64,000 bases of DNA from JBBKXR01 sp037969585 (GTDB taxonomy: Bacteria; Verrucomicrobiota; Verrucomicrobiia; Verrucomicrobiales; DEV007), in the NCBI GenBank assembly GCA_037969585.1, contig JBBKXR010000009.1:1-64000 (forward strand), read 5' to 3'. A program made the position numbers and the translations under genes. Under the pieces are notes generated by a model. That model saw nothing but the letters and a program-made list of their open reading frames with translations, was not told the origin of the DNA and made no database searches. Within the stretch, counting starts at the first letter, position 1. Every line of letters begins with the position of its first letter. Positions 8,397 to 17,364 of this stretch are shown piece by piece.

Positions 8397-9071
8397 TCAG
8401 ATCAATTCGAGAAGTTCGAGTGGCGTTTCGATGAGGTGATCGGCACCCATGCCGCGCAGTTCGGCAGCGTCTCGAAATCCCCACAGCACTCCCACTGGTG
8501 TCATGCCGGCGCGTACACCTGTGTGCATGTCGACTCCGCTGTCGCCCACATAGAGACAGGCTTCCGGCGGAAGATCGAGAGCTGAAGCGGCGTCGAAAGC
8601 GCCTGCCGGGTCGGGCTTTTTTTCAATGCCTTCGCGTTGCCCAAGGACCGCGCCCCAGGGCCAGGGAGAGAGATATTCTTCGACGCACTTGAGAGTGAAT
8701 TCGTGCTTTTTGTTGGAGAGCACGCCGAGTTTGATGTCGCGCTCAACCAATCGGTCGAGTAGTTCGGGAATGCCCGAGTAGGTGCGCGTTTTGGCATTCC
8801 AGCGCTGCTCGTATTCCGACTGAAAATCGCTCAGGGCGGCGTCGAGTTCGGCTTCGCTGGGTTTCGCGGCATCGGGGATGGCACGTTCGACCAGCTTAGC
8901 CATGCCGTCGCCGATCAGCTCTTTGTATTCTTCGGTGGGAATGACCGGATAGCCGCGTTTGGCGAGCACGGCATTGGCCGAATCAGCAAGGTCGGCGAGC
9001 GTGTCGAGCAGAGTGCCGTCGAGGTCGAAGATGACGGCTTGGATTGGCGAAGTAGTAGAGGGCTGGCTCAT
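8397..9071 (-). CDS. HAD-superfamily hydrolase, phosphoglycolate phosphatase-like
   Basis: This 224-residue HAD phosphatase has all four motifs: DLDGT (nucleophile Asp16), Ser in GVLSNKK, Lys in KKPDP, and GDSGVD. The cap lies between residues 22 and 95, as in phosphoglycolate phosphatase (Gph) and related sugar-phosphate phosphatases. The exact substrate is uncertain. A good ribosome binding site (GAAGGA) lies about 9 nt before the ATG. It is convergent with pepP (19-bp gap) and is the last of three leftward small genes (OsmC, cNBD, HAD). Confidence 0.85.
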   Translation of the reverse strand: MSQPSTTSPIQAVIFDLDGTLLDTLADLADSANAVLAKRGYPVIPTEEYKELIGDGMAKLVERAIPDAAKPSEAELDAALSDFQSEYEQRWNAKTRTYSGIPELLDRLVERDIKLGVLSNKKHEFTLKCVEEYLSPWPWGAVLGQREGIEKKPDPAGAFDAASALDLPPEACLYVGDSGVDMHTGVRAGMTPVGVLWGFRDAAELRGMGADHLIETPLELLELI

Positions 9072-9125
9072 GGCGCTATCCTTCGCAGGAAATAGGGGCT
9101 CGCGCCACTTCGTATCGGCGCGTTT

Positions 9126-9566
9126 TTACGGAGCGCCGATGTAGCGTGTCAGTGAGCGCAGCACGGACTCGGCCAGCCGCGGCGAGTGATACATGAGTTC
9201 TTGAAAAAGTTTTTCGTCGAGCTCGAGAATACGGCCGTCGGCGAGCGATCGAACGGTTGCGGTTGCTGGGATTCCGGACACGGCTCCGATCTCGCCGACG
9301 ATGTGGCCGCGCTGTAGAGTGGCGACCAGTGGACCCGCTGGATCGCCGCTGGGTGCGGCATCTCGTCCGCGCACGTAGACGCCTAGCTTGCCGCTGATGA
9401 TGACATACAGAATGCCGCTGTGAGTGCCCTGCTCGATGAGTGTTTCACCCTCTTTGCAATCGCGTTCGACGAAGCCACCCGCGAGTTCCTCAAGTCGATT
9501 TAGAGGAGCGGTGGCAAACGTTTCATTCTCGCGCAACAGCGCGACGATCTCCGGTTCGGTAAGCAT
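9126..9566 (-). CDS. stand-alone cyclic-nucleotide-binding domain protein
   Basis: The 146-residue protein is one CRP/cNMP-binding fold with no DNA-binding or catalytic domain. It begins LTEPEIVALLRENETF, followed by the beta-roll with LIEQGTHSGILYVIISGKLGVYV and the phosphate-binding cassette GEIGAVSGIPATATV. The cassette Arg that binds cyclic phosphate in CRP (RxATV) is absent here (PATATV), so cyclic nucleotide binding is doubtful. It lies between OsmC and HAD genes on the same strand with short gaps. Role unknown; stand-alone copies often act as small-ligand or protein-interaction modules. Confidence 0.8.
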   Translation of the reverse strand: MLTEPEIVALLRENETFATAPLNRLEELAGGFVERDCKEGETLIEQGTHSGILYVIISGKLGVYVRGRDAAPSGDPAGPLVATLQRGHIVGEIGAVSGIPATATVRSLADGRILELDEKLFQELMYHSPRLAESVLRSLTRYIGAP

Positions 9567-9601
9567 AAGGGGCTGCGCCAGTGTCGCAGTCAGGGCGTTA
9601 A

Positions 9602-10051
9602 CTAGTCAAGGTCGGTGATGATCTCGGTGAGCACCGAGTTGGCGATAAAGCATTCTTCGTGAGCTTTGTGGTGCAGTGCTTCCAGTTCTTCGCGGGAAGG
9701 TTGTTTATCGCCGGAGAAAACGGTTTTAGGTTTCAGTGTCACGGTTTTGATGACCATCTTTTTGGCGTCGTTCGGTGCCAGCTTGCCAACGGCTTCGTCT
9801 TCGTAGGAATCGAGCACGAAGCCCTGCATCGATGAGACGGCGAGAAAAGTCAGCATGTGGCAGGACGAAAGCGAAGCGACGTAGGCTTCCTCGGGATCGA
9901 CGCAATCCTCATTGCCGAGATACTTGGGCGCGGCAGAGGCGCGGAGGGTGTGGCCGTTGGGAAAGATCCATTCGTGGTCGCGAGAGTAATCGCGATATCC
10001 AAAGCCGCTCACGCCGCGGTTCCATTTCAAGGTGGCTCGGTGTTCTGACAT
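9602..10051 (-). CDS. OsmC/Ohr family peroxiredoxin-like protein
   Basis: OsmC/Ohr proteins reduce organic hydroperoxides with a cysteine pair in the cytoplasm. ATG 10051 was chosen because it is the first ATG and gives MSEHRATLKW, a typical OsmC beginning; a GTG at 10060 in the same frame would add three residues. Both active cysteines are present: Cys64 in SLSSCHMLTF and Cys134 in HEECFIANS. Length is 149 residues, normal for the family. It is divergent from the large PVC cytochrome gene, sharing a 96-bp intergenic region. Confidence 0.88.
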   Translation of the reverse strand: MSEHRATLKWNRGVSGFGYRDYSRDHEWIFPNGHTLRASAAPKYLGNEDCVDPEEAYVASLSSCHMLTFLAVSSMQGFVLDSYEDEAVGKLAPNDAKKMVIKTVTLKPKTVFSGDKQPSREELEALHHKAHEECFIANSVLTEIITDLD

Positions 10052-10147
10052 GGCCGCCACTCTAGTCGCAATCGCAGCGTGGTCGCACGCAAAAAAGCTA
10101 TGTGTGGTGCGCGACTGGGGGACGGATATCGGCTAGAGTTGCGCCCG

Positions 10148-13100
10148 ATGTCTGTTATTTCGCGAATTATTTCTGGATCGCTTGCGGTTCTCTTTGTTCT
10201 TCCATTGGGCTTGTCAGCTGCTGACGATGCCAAGAGTAAGGTTGCGGTGCCGCGTCGTCAGAGTCAGCCACCGGGTCCGGCGGTCGCGCCTGAGCAGGCG
10301 GCAAAGAAATTCACGGTGCCGGAGGGCTTTGCCGTAGAAGTTGTCGCGGCGGAGCCTGATTTGCTCAATCCGGTGGCGATGGCCATCGATGAGCGCGGGC
10401 GATTCTGGGTGACGGAATCGTTCGAGTACCCGCGCAAGGAGGCGGGCGAGGGGCGCGATCGGATCAAGATTCTCGAAGACACCACTGGCGACGGACGCTG
10501 CGATAAGGTGACGGTTTTTGCCGAGGGACTGAACATTCCCTCAGGCATCGCGCTCGGACACGGCGGTGTCTGGGTTGCGAACTCACCGGACCTTTTATTC
10601 ATGCAGGATACCGACGGCGATGATGTGGCGGATGTAAAAAAGGTCGTCGTTACCGGCTTTGGGCGCGACGACACTCACGAACTGCCGAACTCGCTGACCT
10701 GGGGTCCGGATGGCTGGTTGTATGGACTGAACGGTGTCTTTAACTATTCGACGATTGAGAACATGGGACAAACGCATGCGTTCACCTGCGCGATGTTTCG
10801 GGTCGATCCGAGGCCGCGACCCGAAGGTGACGAGTTCGCCGGTCAGCATGAATTTCAAGTCTGGGCGGAGGGCACGTCGAATCCCTGGGGGATCGCCTTT
10901 AACGAGGAAGGCGATGCGTTTTTGTCGGCCTGCGTGATCGATCATCTCTGGCACCTGACCGAGTCCGGTTATTATCATCGTCAGGGTGGTCCCTATCCTG
11001 AACACACGTGGAAGATCGGTTCGATCGTCGAGCACGCTCATCAGATGGCGGCGTACTGTGGCATCGTCTGGCTCGACACGGATGCTTACCCGGAAGAATT
11101 CAGGAAGCGTTTTTACATGGGCAATATTCATGGCGGCTGTCTCAACGTTGACGTTCCCGAACGTCGAGGTTCGACCTACTTTGCCACGCCGCGCGCGGAT
11201 TTCATGACTGCCAACGACGTTTGGCACATGCCGGTGTCGCAGCAAATCGGCCCGGACGGGAGTCTTTACGTGCTCGATTGGTATGATCGTTACCACTGCT
11301 ATCAGGATGCCAACGCCGATCCCGAGGGCGTCGATCGGGCTCACGGCCGGCTCTATCGGGTGAGATACAAGGAAACGCCTCGCGCTCCGAAATTCGATTT
11401 GAAGTCAGAGAGCGATGAGCAGCTGATCGCTCATCTCGACAGCGGCAACATTTACTATCGTAATACGGCGCAGCGGCTTCTGGCTGAGCGCAGTGATGGG
11501 GCGTCGATGGCAAGATTGGCGAAGATTGCCACTGGAGGAACGGATGCGTCGCAGCGTCAGCACCGTCATGCCGTATGGACCTTGATGGCATCCGTAGACG
11601 GCTTCGACCAGGAAACGGCGAAGAAGCTTTTGGCGTCGAGCGATGCCTTTGATCGTCGATGGGCGATTCGTGCCGCGGGCGATGATGATGCTCTGGCTAC
11701 GGCCGTGGCCGGAGATTTGAAAAAGCTCAGCGCTGATTCCGATATTAGTGTGCGTCAGGAATTGATCATAGCGGCGGCGAAAACTGACGCACTGGATACC
11801 GTTGCGACGATCAGTAATGCGCTGGGCCATACCGGCAACGATCAGCACATCGCGCACATCGCCTGGCAAAACCTGGTGCCGGTGTTCGAGAGCGGTGGCA
11901 GTGGTGGATTTCTCAAATCGCTGTCAGCGATCGAAACCTTCAGCGACAAGCCGGCAGTGTTGGCGATGATGCCGCCCTTTGCTGACTATCTTCTCGAACA
12001 GGAGACGCCTGATCTCTCGGCTCTGGTGCAGCTGTTTGACTTGCTGCGGCAGCGTCAACAGGATGAGCTGGCCGCGCGCGCTCTGGCGGCTCTCACCGAG
12101 CGCAGCCGCAACGGCCAGTTGAACGAGCAGCAGCTCGCCGAACTCGAGCAGCAACTAGCAGGCGGTATCGCTGCGGTGCTCAAGGATGGACCGGACGCGT
12201 TGCGGCTCGATGCGGCGCTGTTGGGTGCGGTTTGGGAACGGCCCGAAGCCTTGCAGGCGATTAACAAAATTTTCGCCGATGAAAAACGCCCGATCGATGA
12301 TCGCGCGCGCGCCCTCGAAGCACTGGTTGCGGGGGGAGGCGACGCATTCTTTGGCGCCGTTGCAGTGGTCCTTAAAAACGCTGATGAATCGGCTCGGTTG
12401 CGCGGCAATGTTCTCGCCAGTCTAGGCCGCAGCGAGGAGGATCAAGTGGCCAAGGTGGTGCTCGATGCCTGGCCACAGCTGACGCCGGCATTGCGCCGCG
12501 ACGCCATCGAACTACTGGTTCAGCGTCCGGCATGGAGCCGCTCACTTTTGGCTGCTATCGAGTCGGGAAAGGTCGACGCTTCTTCGGTTAACCCAATGCA
12601 GGCGCGCAGTATTGCCGCCGCTGCCGACGACGATATTCGCGCCAAGATCGAGAAGCTTTGGGGGGCGGTGCGCACCGACCGCAATCCACAACGCGAGGCG
12701 GTGATCGTCGCCAGCCGGCGGATGGTGCGAACGCACGAGAGCGATTGGAAGCGTGGTCGCGAAGTATTCCTCAAAACCTGTGCCGCATGTCATAAATTGC
12801 ACGGTGAGGGCAACATGATTGGTCCCGACATTACCAAAAGCGGGCGGGGAACTCTCGATCAGTTGTTGTCGAATGTCTTCGATCCCAATCTGGTTATAGG
12901 CGAGGCCTATCAAGCGCGAATGGTCAAAACGAAAGACGATCGAGTCATCGTCGGTCTGCCAGTGGAGGACAATGATCAGCGTTTGGTTTTGCGCACACCT
13001 GCTGGTCAGGACGAGACCTTGGCGCGCTCTGCGATTGCCGAGAGTGAAGTATTGAAGGTATCACTAATGCCCGAAGGGCTGGAGGCGACTATGAATGAGC

Positions 13101-13663
13101 AGGAACGCGTCGATCTGCTCGCGTATTTGTCGTGGGATTTGCATCCCGAGAACTCGGATGCGGTGCAATTGGCTGGCTTCGGTCCTCCGCAGGCCCGCAA
13201 GGTGACGGATCCGAAACAGCAGGTGGCTTTGCTGCGCGACTTTGCGCCCAACTTTGATTTTGCGGTCGAGACACACAAAGAATTCGGCGCTGAGATTTTG
13301 GAAAGTTATCGTGGTAAAACGGGTGTGTTGCGCATTCATCCAATCACCGAACGTGTGCCAGCGGTTTTGCGCACGACGGTGAAAGTTAAAAAAGGCGGCC
13401 CGACGCGACTGCTGTTCAGTGTCTCGCATCATGCTGACGGCGAAAACAAGGGAGATTGGCGCATTATCGTTAAAGCCAACGGTGAGCGGGTGCACGAGTC
13501 GTGGGTGCGCGCTGACACCATGATGCCGCTCGACGCTGAGTGGCGAGTGGTGACGGTCAATTTGGCGAAATTCGTTGGCAAAGACGTGCAGTTAGAGATC
13601 TTCAACCAAGCCAACGATTGGGCCTGGGAGTTTGGCTATTTCGGCGCAATCTGGATGGAGTGA
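10148..13663 (+). CDS. secreted PVC-type protein: beta-propeller, HEAT repeats, cytochrome c domain
   Basis: ATG 10148 gives a clean signal peptide (SRIISGSLAVLFVLPLGLSAA); the open frame reaches 10079 but has no signal upstream. Of 1171 residues, about 35-430 form a glucose/sorbosone-dehydrogenase-like beta-propeller (membrane-bound dehydrogenase domain of PVC bacteria). About 430-860 are HEAT-like alpha repeats, and about 865-1010 form a heme domain with one CAACH (878-882). A carbohydrate-binding-like beta domain follows to the end. Such proteins are abundant in Planctomycetes and Verrucomicrobia and are inferred to oxidise sugars or polysaccharide fragments in the periplasm and pass electrons to the heme. 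The substrate cannot be inferred. A 13-nt palindrome follows the gene. Confidence 0.88.
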   Translation: MSVISRIISGSLAVLFVLPLGLSAADDAKSKVAVPRRQSQPPGPAVAPEQAAKKFTVPEGFAVEVVAAEPDLLNPVAMAIDERGRFWVTESFEYPRKEAGEGRDRIKILEDTTGDGRCDKVTVFAEGLNIPSGIALGHGGVWVANSPDLLFMQDTDGDDVADVKKVVVTGFGRDDTHELPNSLTWGPDGWLYGLNGVFNYSTIENMGQTHAFTCAMFRVDPRPRPEGDEFAGQHEFQVWAEGTSNPWGIAFNEEGDAFLSACVIDHLWHLTESGYYHRQGGPYPEHTWKIGSIVEHAHQMAAYCGIVWLDTDAYPEEFRKRFYMGNIHGGCLNVDVPERRGSTYFATPRADFMTANDVWHMPVSQQIGPDGSLYVLDWYDRYHCYQDANADPEGVDRAHGRLYRVRYKETPRAPKFDLKSESDEQLIAHLDSGNIYYRNTAQRLLAERSDGASMARLAKIATGGTDASQRQHRHAVWTLMASVDGFDQETAKKLLASSDAFDRRWAIRAAGDDDALATAVAGDLKKLSADSDISVRQELIIAAAKTDALDTVATISNALGHTGNDQHIAHIAWQNLVPVFESGGSGGFLKSLSAIETFSDKPAVLAMMPPFADYLLEQETPDLSALVQLFDLLRQRQQDELAARALAALTERSRNGQLNEQQLAELEQQLAGGIAAVLKDGPDALRLDAALLGAVWERPEALQAINKIFADEKRPIDDRARALEALVAGGGDAFFGAVAVVLKNADESARLRGNVLASLGRSEEDQVAKVVLDAWPQLTPALRRDAIELLVQRPAWSRSLLAAIESGKVDASSVNPMQARSIAAAADDDIRAKIEKLWGAVRTDRNPQREAVIVASRRMVRTHESDWKRGREVFLKTCAACHKLHGEGNMIGPDITKSGRGTLDQLLSNVFDPNLVIGEAYQARMVKTKDDRVIVGLPVEDNDQRLVLRTPAGQDETLARSAIAESEVLKVSLMPEGLEATMNEQERVDLLAYLSWDLHPENSDAVQLAGFGPPQARKVTDPKQQVALLRDFAPNFDFAVETHKEFGAEILESYRGKTGVLRIHPITERVPAVLRTTVKVKKGGPTRLLFSVSHHADGENKGDWRIIVKANGERVHESWVRADTMMPLDAEWRVVTVNLAKFVGKDVQLEIFNQANDWAWEFGYFGAIWME

Positions 13664-13685
13664 TTAAGCTGTAAAGCAACGTCAT

Positions 13686-13698
13686 ACGCTGACAGCGT
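13686..13698. repeat. short palindrome between the PVC cytochrome gene and nfeD
   Basis: ACGCTG-A-CAGCGT is a perfect 6-bp inverted repeat with a 1-nt centre, 23 bp after the upstream stop and 84 bp before the nfeD-like ATG. The small spacer suits a dimeric repressor site better than an RNA hairpin. Nothing else supports an operator. Confidence 0.3.
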
Positions 13699-13781
13699 TA
13701 CATAACAGCCCGGATTTTATACTCGCCGCAGCGAGATCTGTGTCCCATTTTACGGGGCGAACAACTCGCGCTGCTTCCGCC

Positions 13782-14294
13782 ATGACTGATATTCTCGACC
13801 CCACCGTTCAAGGGCTCCTCTGGGTGCTCGCCATCGGCCTGACGATCATCGTGGCTGATGTGTTTTTCGAGACCGAGATACTCAGCGTCGGAGCTTTGCT
13901 CGGCATTTCGATTTACGTATCGTTGTTGTTCGACGTCGATATCAAGTGGCGGGTGTTAATCGCCATTACTTGCTGGTTGTTGGTGACCGCCCTGTTCTAT
14001 CTGGTGTGGAAGCGTTTCGTGACGCCGCTCATCCGACGTGGCTTTTCGAGCGGGATGAACGAATCGATCCACTCGGCGGTAGGCGCGATCGGAGAGTTTC
14101 GACTTATCGACGGCAAGGCGTTTGTGTATTGGAATGGCGACCTGTGGCCGGTCGACCTCGACGAGGACGGAGGCGGTTCGGCCGATGCCGATGATGGGCG
14201 TTTTAACGATCGCGACAAGGTGACGATCATGACGGCGAGCAACGGTATTTTCACTATCGGGAAACGCTCAACGTCAGCGGGCCTTGCGGACTAA
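13782..14294 (+). CDS. NfeD-like membrane protein
   Basis: This is a short NfeD-type protein of 170 residues, with three hydrophobic helices (about 7-25, 30-47, 50-70 from ATG 13782) and a C-terminal OB-fold domain. A GTG at 13740 would add 14 residues without a better context. NfeD proteins pair with SPFH-domain (stomatin-like) proteins and help anchor or organise them at the membrane. The SPFH gene follows 44 bp downstream, the usual gene pair. The segment between the last helix and the OB core has an unusual Asp/Gly-rich stretch around DLDEDGGGSADADDG. Confidence 0.82.
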   Translation: MTDILDPTVQGLLWVLAIGLTIIVADVFFETEILSVGALLGISIYVSLLFDVDIKWRVLIAITCWLLVTALFYLVWKRFVTPLIRRGFSSGMNESIHSAVGAIGEFRLIDGKAFVYWNGDLWPVDLDEDGGGSADADDGRFNDRDKVTIMTASNGIFTIGKRSTSAGLAD

Positions 14295-14338
14295 CATTTT
14301 CAGCACGAAAGAGAACGGAACCCCAGCTTTTTACCATT

Positions 14339-15214
14339 ATGATCACGACGATTCCTCAGAACCACTGCCGCATCATTGAGCGCTTCGGCAAGCCGGTGAA
14401 AGTCCAGCACAGCGGTCTGGCATTTAAATTGCCGATCCTCGATCAGGTGCGCGATGTCTCCGATGTGTGGGGGAATGAAACCAACAAGCAGGGGAAATTC
14501 ATCGAACTCACCGAGCAGATCGTCGATACCAATCCGCGCGAATGTATCACCAAAGACAATGCCAAGGTGACGGTCGACTGTGTGATCAGTTGGCGTGTCG
14601 TCGATCCGATCAAGGCGGTCTACGAGGTCGATCACTTGCATCAGTCGCTTTTGCAGGCGGCACTGAACGTGATCCGTTCGGAGATTGGTTCTCGCGAACT
14701 GGACGAAGCGTTGGCCACTCGTGCCAGTCTCAACGAAACCATTGTTGCCGGGCTGGTCGATACGCTGAAGAAATGGGGTATCCAGATTCTTCGCGTCGAA
14801 ATCCAGGAGCTCAAGACTGACGATCAGACCAGCGCGGCGATGCTCCAGCAGCTCGAAGCCGAGCGCAAAAGCCGGGCGCTGTCATCCGAGGCGGTGGGTC
14901 AGGCAGAGGCCACCATCAAGGCGGCGACCGCAGATCGTGAGTCGGCAGTGCAGCGTGCCGAAGGTCAAGCAAAGGCACTTGGAATCATCGCTGATGCCGA
15001 ACGCGCCTATCTGGTTAGCTTGAGTGAGGTGGTCGGAGCTGAAGAGGCTGCCCGAATCTTGCTGGCGCAAAAAGTCATCGATGGCTTCGATCGCATTTCG
15101 CAGAACCCGGCTGACAAAGTGTTCCTGCCAACCAGCATGAGTGGTGTCATTGAGCTGAGTTCGAGCGGCAACAGAAAACAAGCGCCGAGCGGAACGCCGG
15201 CGCCAGACGTATAA
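14339..15214 (+). CDS. SPFH/Band 7 (stomatin/slipin-like) protein
   Basis: SPFH proteins form large membrane-associated assemblies. Residues about 1-190 are the SPFH core, with TKDNAKVTVDCVISWRV and a conserved segment ending in SLNETIVAGL. Residues about 170-240 form an alanine/glutamate-rich helix (EAERKSRALSSEA, then AEGQAKALG). The protein lacks the N-terminal transmembrane helix found in stomatins and QmcA and begins almost directly in the SPFH fold, so membrane attachment would depend on the NfeD partner encoded just upstream. If the start lies further upstream with a non-ATG codon, only a few residues would be gained. Length 291. Confidence 0.85.
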   Translation: MITTIPQNHCRIIERFGKPVKVQHSGLAFKLPILDQVRDVSDVWGNETNKQGKFIELTEQIVDTNPRECITKDNAKVTVDCVISWRVVDPIKAVYEVDHLHQSLLQAALNVIRSEIGSRELDEALATRASLNETIVAGLVDTLKKWGIQILRVEIQELKTDDQTSAAMLQQLEAERKSRALSSEAVGQAEATIKAATADRESAVQRAEGQAKALGIIADAERAYLVSLSEVVGAEEAARILLAQKVIDGFDRISQNPADKVFLPTSMSGVIELSSSGNRKQAPSGTPAPDV

Positions 15215-15238
15215 CCGCGCTCGCGGTAGGGTGGTGCG

Positions 15239-15267
15239 TTGACAGCGTTTTGCCGAGATCGTAAAAA
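15239..15267 (+). promoter_or_regulatory. possible sigma-70-like promoter
   Basis: TTGACA (15239-15244), 17-nt spacer, TAAAAA (15262-15267). The -10 overlaps the first ATG of the esterase gene, so it would demand a leaderless start downstream, for example ATG 15276. Single-site consensus match only. Confidence 0.3.
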
Positions 15268-17360
15268 TGGCCGACATGTGTGGCCACTTTTTCGAATCAT
15301 CATCTGCTGTGCCCAGCCGGCGCAGTTTTCTCCATGCTGCCAGTTTGAGTGCCTTTGGCGCGGGGCTGGGAGCGAACCCGAGTCTGTTCGCTGCTGATGC
15401 TTTGGCGTCGGAGATTGAGCCGCTGAACCGCTTTCCGCGCATGGTGCACGAGTACTACGTCGCCAAAGTGCGCAGCATTGAAAAGCGCATGCTCGAAAAG
15501 AAAAATGCGCTCGCGACCAAAGCTGATGCCGAAGCCTACGTGCTCGACGTACGCGAACGGATCGCCAAAGCATTTGCGCCGCTGCCTAAGAAAAAATTTC
15601 CGCTTAATGCCAAGGTGGTCGGCACACTCGATCGCGACAGCTACATCGTGGAAAAAATCATCTTCGAGAGTCGGCCGAAGTTTTTCGTCACGGCGCATTT
15701 GTATCTACCGAAGCAGCGCAAAGGCAAAATTCCCGGCGTCGTCGGCACCTGTGGACATTCGCAAAACGGCAAGGCCGAGCCTGCCTATCAGAGTTTTGCG
15801 CAAGCGCTGGCGCGGATGGGAACCGCTTGCCTGATCTACGACCCGATCGGGCAGGGCGAGCGCTCGCAATTTTTCCACGCCGACGACCACGCTAAGCCGG
15901 AGCTTGGCCCGACTCATCAGCACAACTTGGTCGGCAACCAGATGGAATTGATCGGCGAGTTCTTCGGCTCGTGGCGTGCGTGGGACGGCATTCGAGCTCT
16001 CGACTACTTGCTCAGCCGGCCCGAGATCGATCCGCAGCACGTCGGCGTCACCGGTAACTCAGGCGGCGGCACGATGACCACGTGGCTGCTCGGAGTCGAG
16101 CCGCGCTGGACGATGGGGGCACCGTCGTGCTTTGTCACGACATGGCGTCGCAATTTAGAAAACGAACTTCCGCAGGACAACGAGCAGTGTCCGCCGCGCT
16201 CGCTTGGACTGGGGCTCGATCACGACGATTATCTGGCGGCGATGGCGCCCAAGCCGGTGATCATTTTGTCGAAGGAAAAGGATTACTTTGATACGCGTGG
16301 CTCAGAAGAAGTGCTGGCCAGGCTAAAGCATCTCTACGGTCTGCTCGGTGCCGAGGAAAATATCCAGTTGTTCACGGGGCCGACGCCGCACGGCTACACT
16401 CAGGAAAATCGCGAGGCGATGTATGGATTTTTTAACTCGGTCACCAAAGCCTCCGAAGCGACCACCGAACCCGAACTCACCCTCGATGACGACGCCACGC
16501 TGAACTGCACCGAGCATGGCCAGGTGGTGCCTGATTTGAAATCGCGCACCGTGTTTCATTTCACCCAGGCAAGTGCCGAGCGGATGAAGAAAAAGCGCGC
16601 TGCCGCGCCGCTCAATCTCGGCGATCTGAAGAGTGCCGTCGCAAAGTCACTGCGCATGCCTGAGCGCGATGCGAACACACCTCCGAACGTGCGCATCCTG
16701 CGCGCCACTGGCGGCGAGCGCGAGTACCCTAAGCCCTTTTGGATCAGTTATGCCGTCGACACCGAGCCGCGCATTCAGGCGCTATGCACGATGCTCGGCG
16801 ACGAGCGTCTCAATTCACGTCCGCCGATGGCCGCGAACGGCAAGGGGCGGGTGTTGCTGTGGATCGGTGACCGATCTTCTGATGCCGAGTTGCGCGAAGA
16901 ACCGATGATCCGCGAACTGATGGAAAAGGAGGGCGCCGACGTGCCGGTGTTCACCTGCGACGTGCGTGGCATCGGTGAATCACAGCCGGGCACCACGCCG
17001 AATCCCAATCCGGACGGTTATTACGGACCGGATTATTTCTACGCGGCCTATGCCAACATGCTCGGCAAACCCTACCTCGGTGGCAAGACTTACGACGTGC
17101 TGCGTGTGCTCGACTTTCTTGCCAAGTACGGATGGAACGATGTCCACATTGCCAGCAAGGGGCGAGGCACCCTGCCTGCCGGTTTCGCGGCGCTGCTCGA
17201 TGAACGGGTCAAAAAAGTGACGCTGGCCGACAAGCTCGACAGCTGGCATTCGGTCGCGACCACGGATCGCAGCGACTGGCCGCTGTCGCACATGATCTTC
17301 GGTGTGTTGCGCGACTGGGACTTGCCAGATGTATGGAAGGCGCTGGAGGCGAAGACTTAG
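15267..17360 (+). CDS. Tat-exported protein with two alpha/beta-hydrolase domains (acetyl xylan esterase-like)
   Basis: A twin-arginine signal (SRRSFLHAASLSAFGAG, about 17-33) predicts folded export. Of 697 residues, the first hydrolase domain (about 60-400) has a nucleophile elbow GNSGGG with Ser265 and a plausible His in GPTPHGY. The second (about 450-690) has SKGRG at the elbow, with Gly632 where serine should be, so it looks non-catalytic. The family resembles the acetyl xylan esterase/abhydrolase_7 proteins of PVC bacteria; the substrate is likely an esterified polysaccharide, but this is inference. TTGACA with a 17-nt spacer to TAAAAA ends at the ATG, so if that promoter is real translation may begin at ATG 15276. 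Confidence 0.78.
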   Translation: MADMCGHFFESSSAVPSRRSFLHAASLSAFGAGLGANPSLFAADALASEIEPLNRFPRMVHEYYVAKVRSIEKRMLEKKNALATKADAEAYVLDVRERIAKAFAPLPKKKFPLNAKVVGTLDRDSYIVEKIIFESRPKFFVTAHLYLPKQRKGKIPGVVGTCGHSQNGKAEPAYQSFAQALARMGTACLIYDPIGQGERSQFFHADDHAKPELGPTHQHNLVGNQMELIGEFFGSWRAWDGIRALDYLLSRPEIDPQHVGVTGNSGGGTMTTWLLGVEPRWTMGAPSCFVTTWRRNLENELPQDNEQCPPRSLGLGLDHDDYLAAMAPKPVIILSKEKDYFDTRGSEEVLARLKHLYGLLGAEENIQLFTGPTPHGYTQENREAMYGFFNSVTKASEATTEPELTLDDDATLNCTEHGQVVPDLKSRTVFHFTQASAERMKKKRAAAPLNLGDLKSAVAKSLRMPERDANTPPNVRILRATGGEREYPKPFWISYAVDTEPRIQALCTMLGDERLNSRPPMAANGKGRVLLWIGDRSSDAELREEPMIRELMEKEGADVPVFTCDVRGIGESQPGTTPNPNPDGYYGPDYFYAAYANMLGKPYLGGKTYDVLRVLDFLAKYGWNDVHIASKGRGTLPAGFAALLDERVKKVTLADKLDSWHSVATTDRSDWPLSHMIFGVLRDWDLPDVWKALEAKT

Positions 17361-17364
17361 CGGT

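Noticed and set aside
13388..13410. GGCGGCCCGAC copy resembling the arm of the 72-nt unit at 5463
   Set aside because: It lies in the coding sequence of the PVC cytochrome gene (KKGGPTRL), has no partner arm nearby and is best explained by chance.
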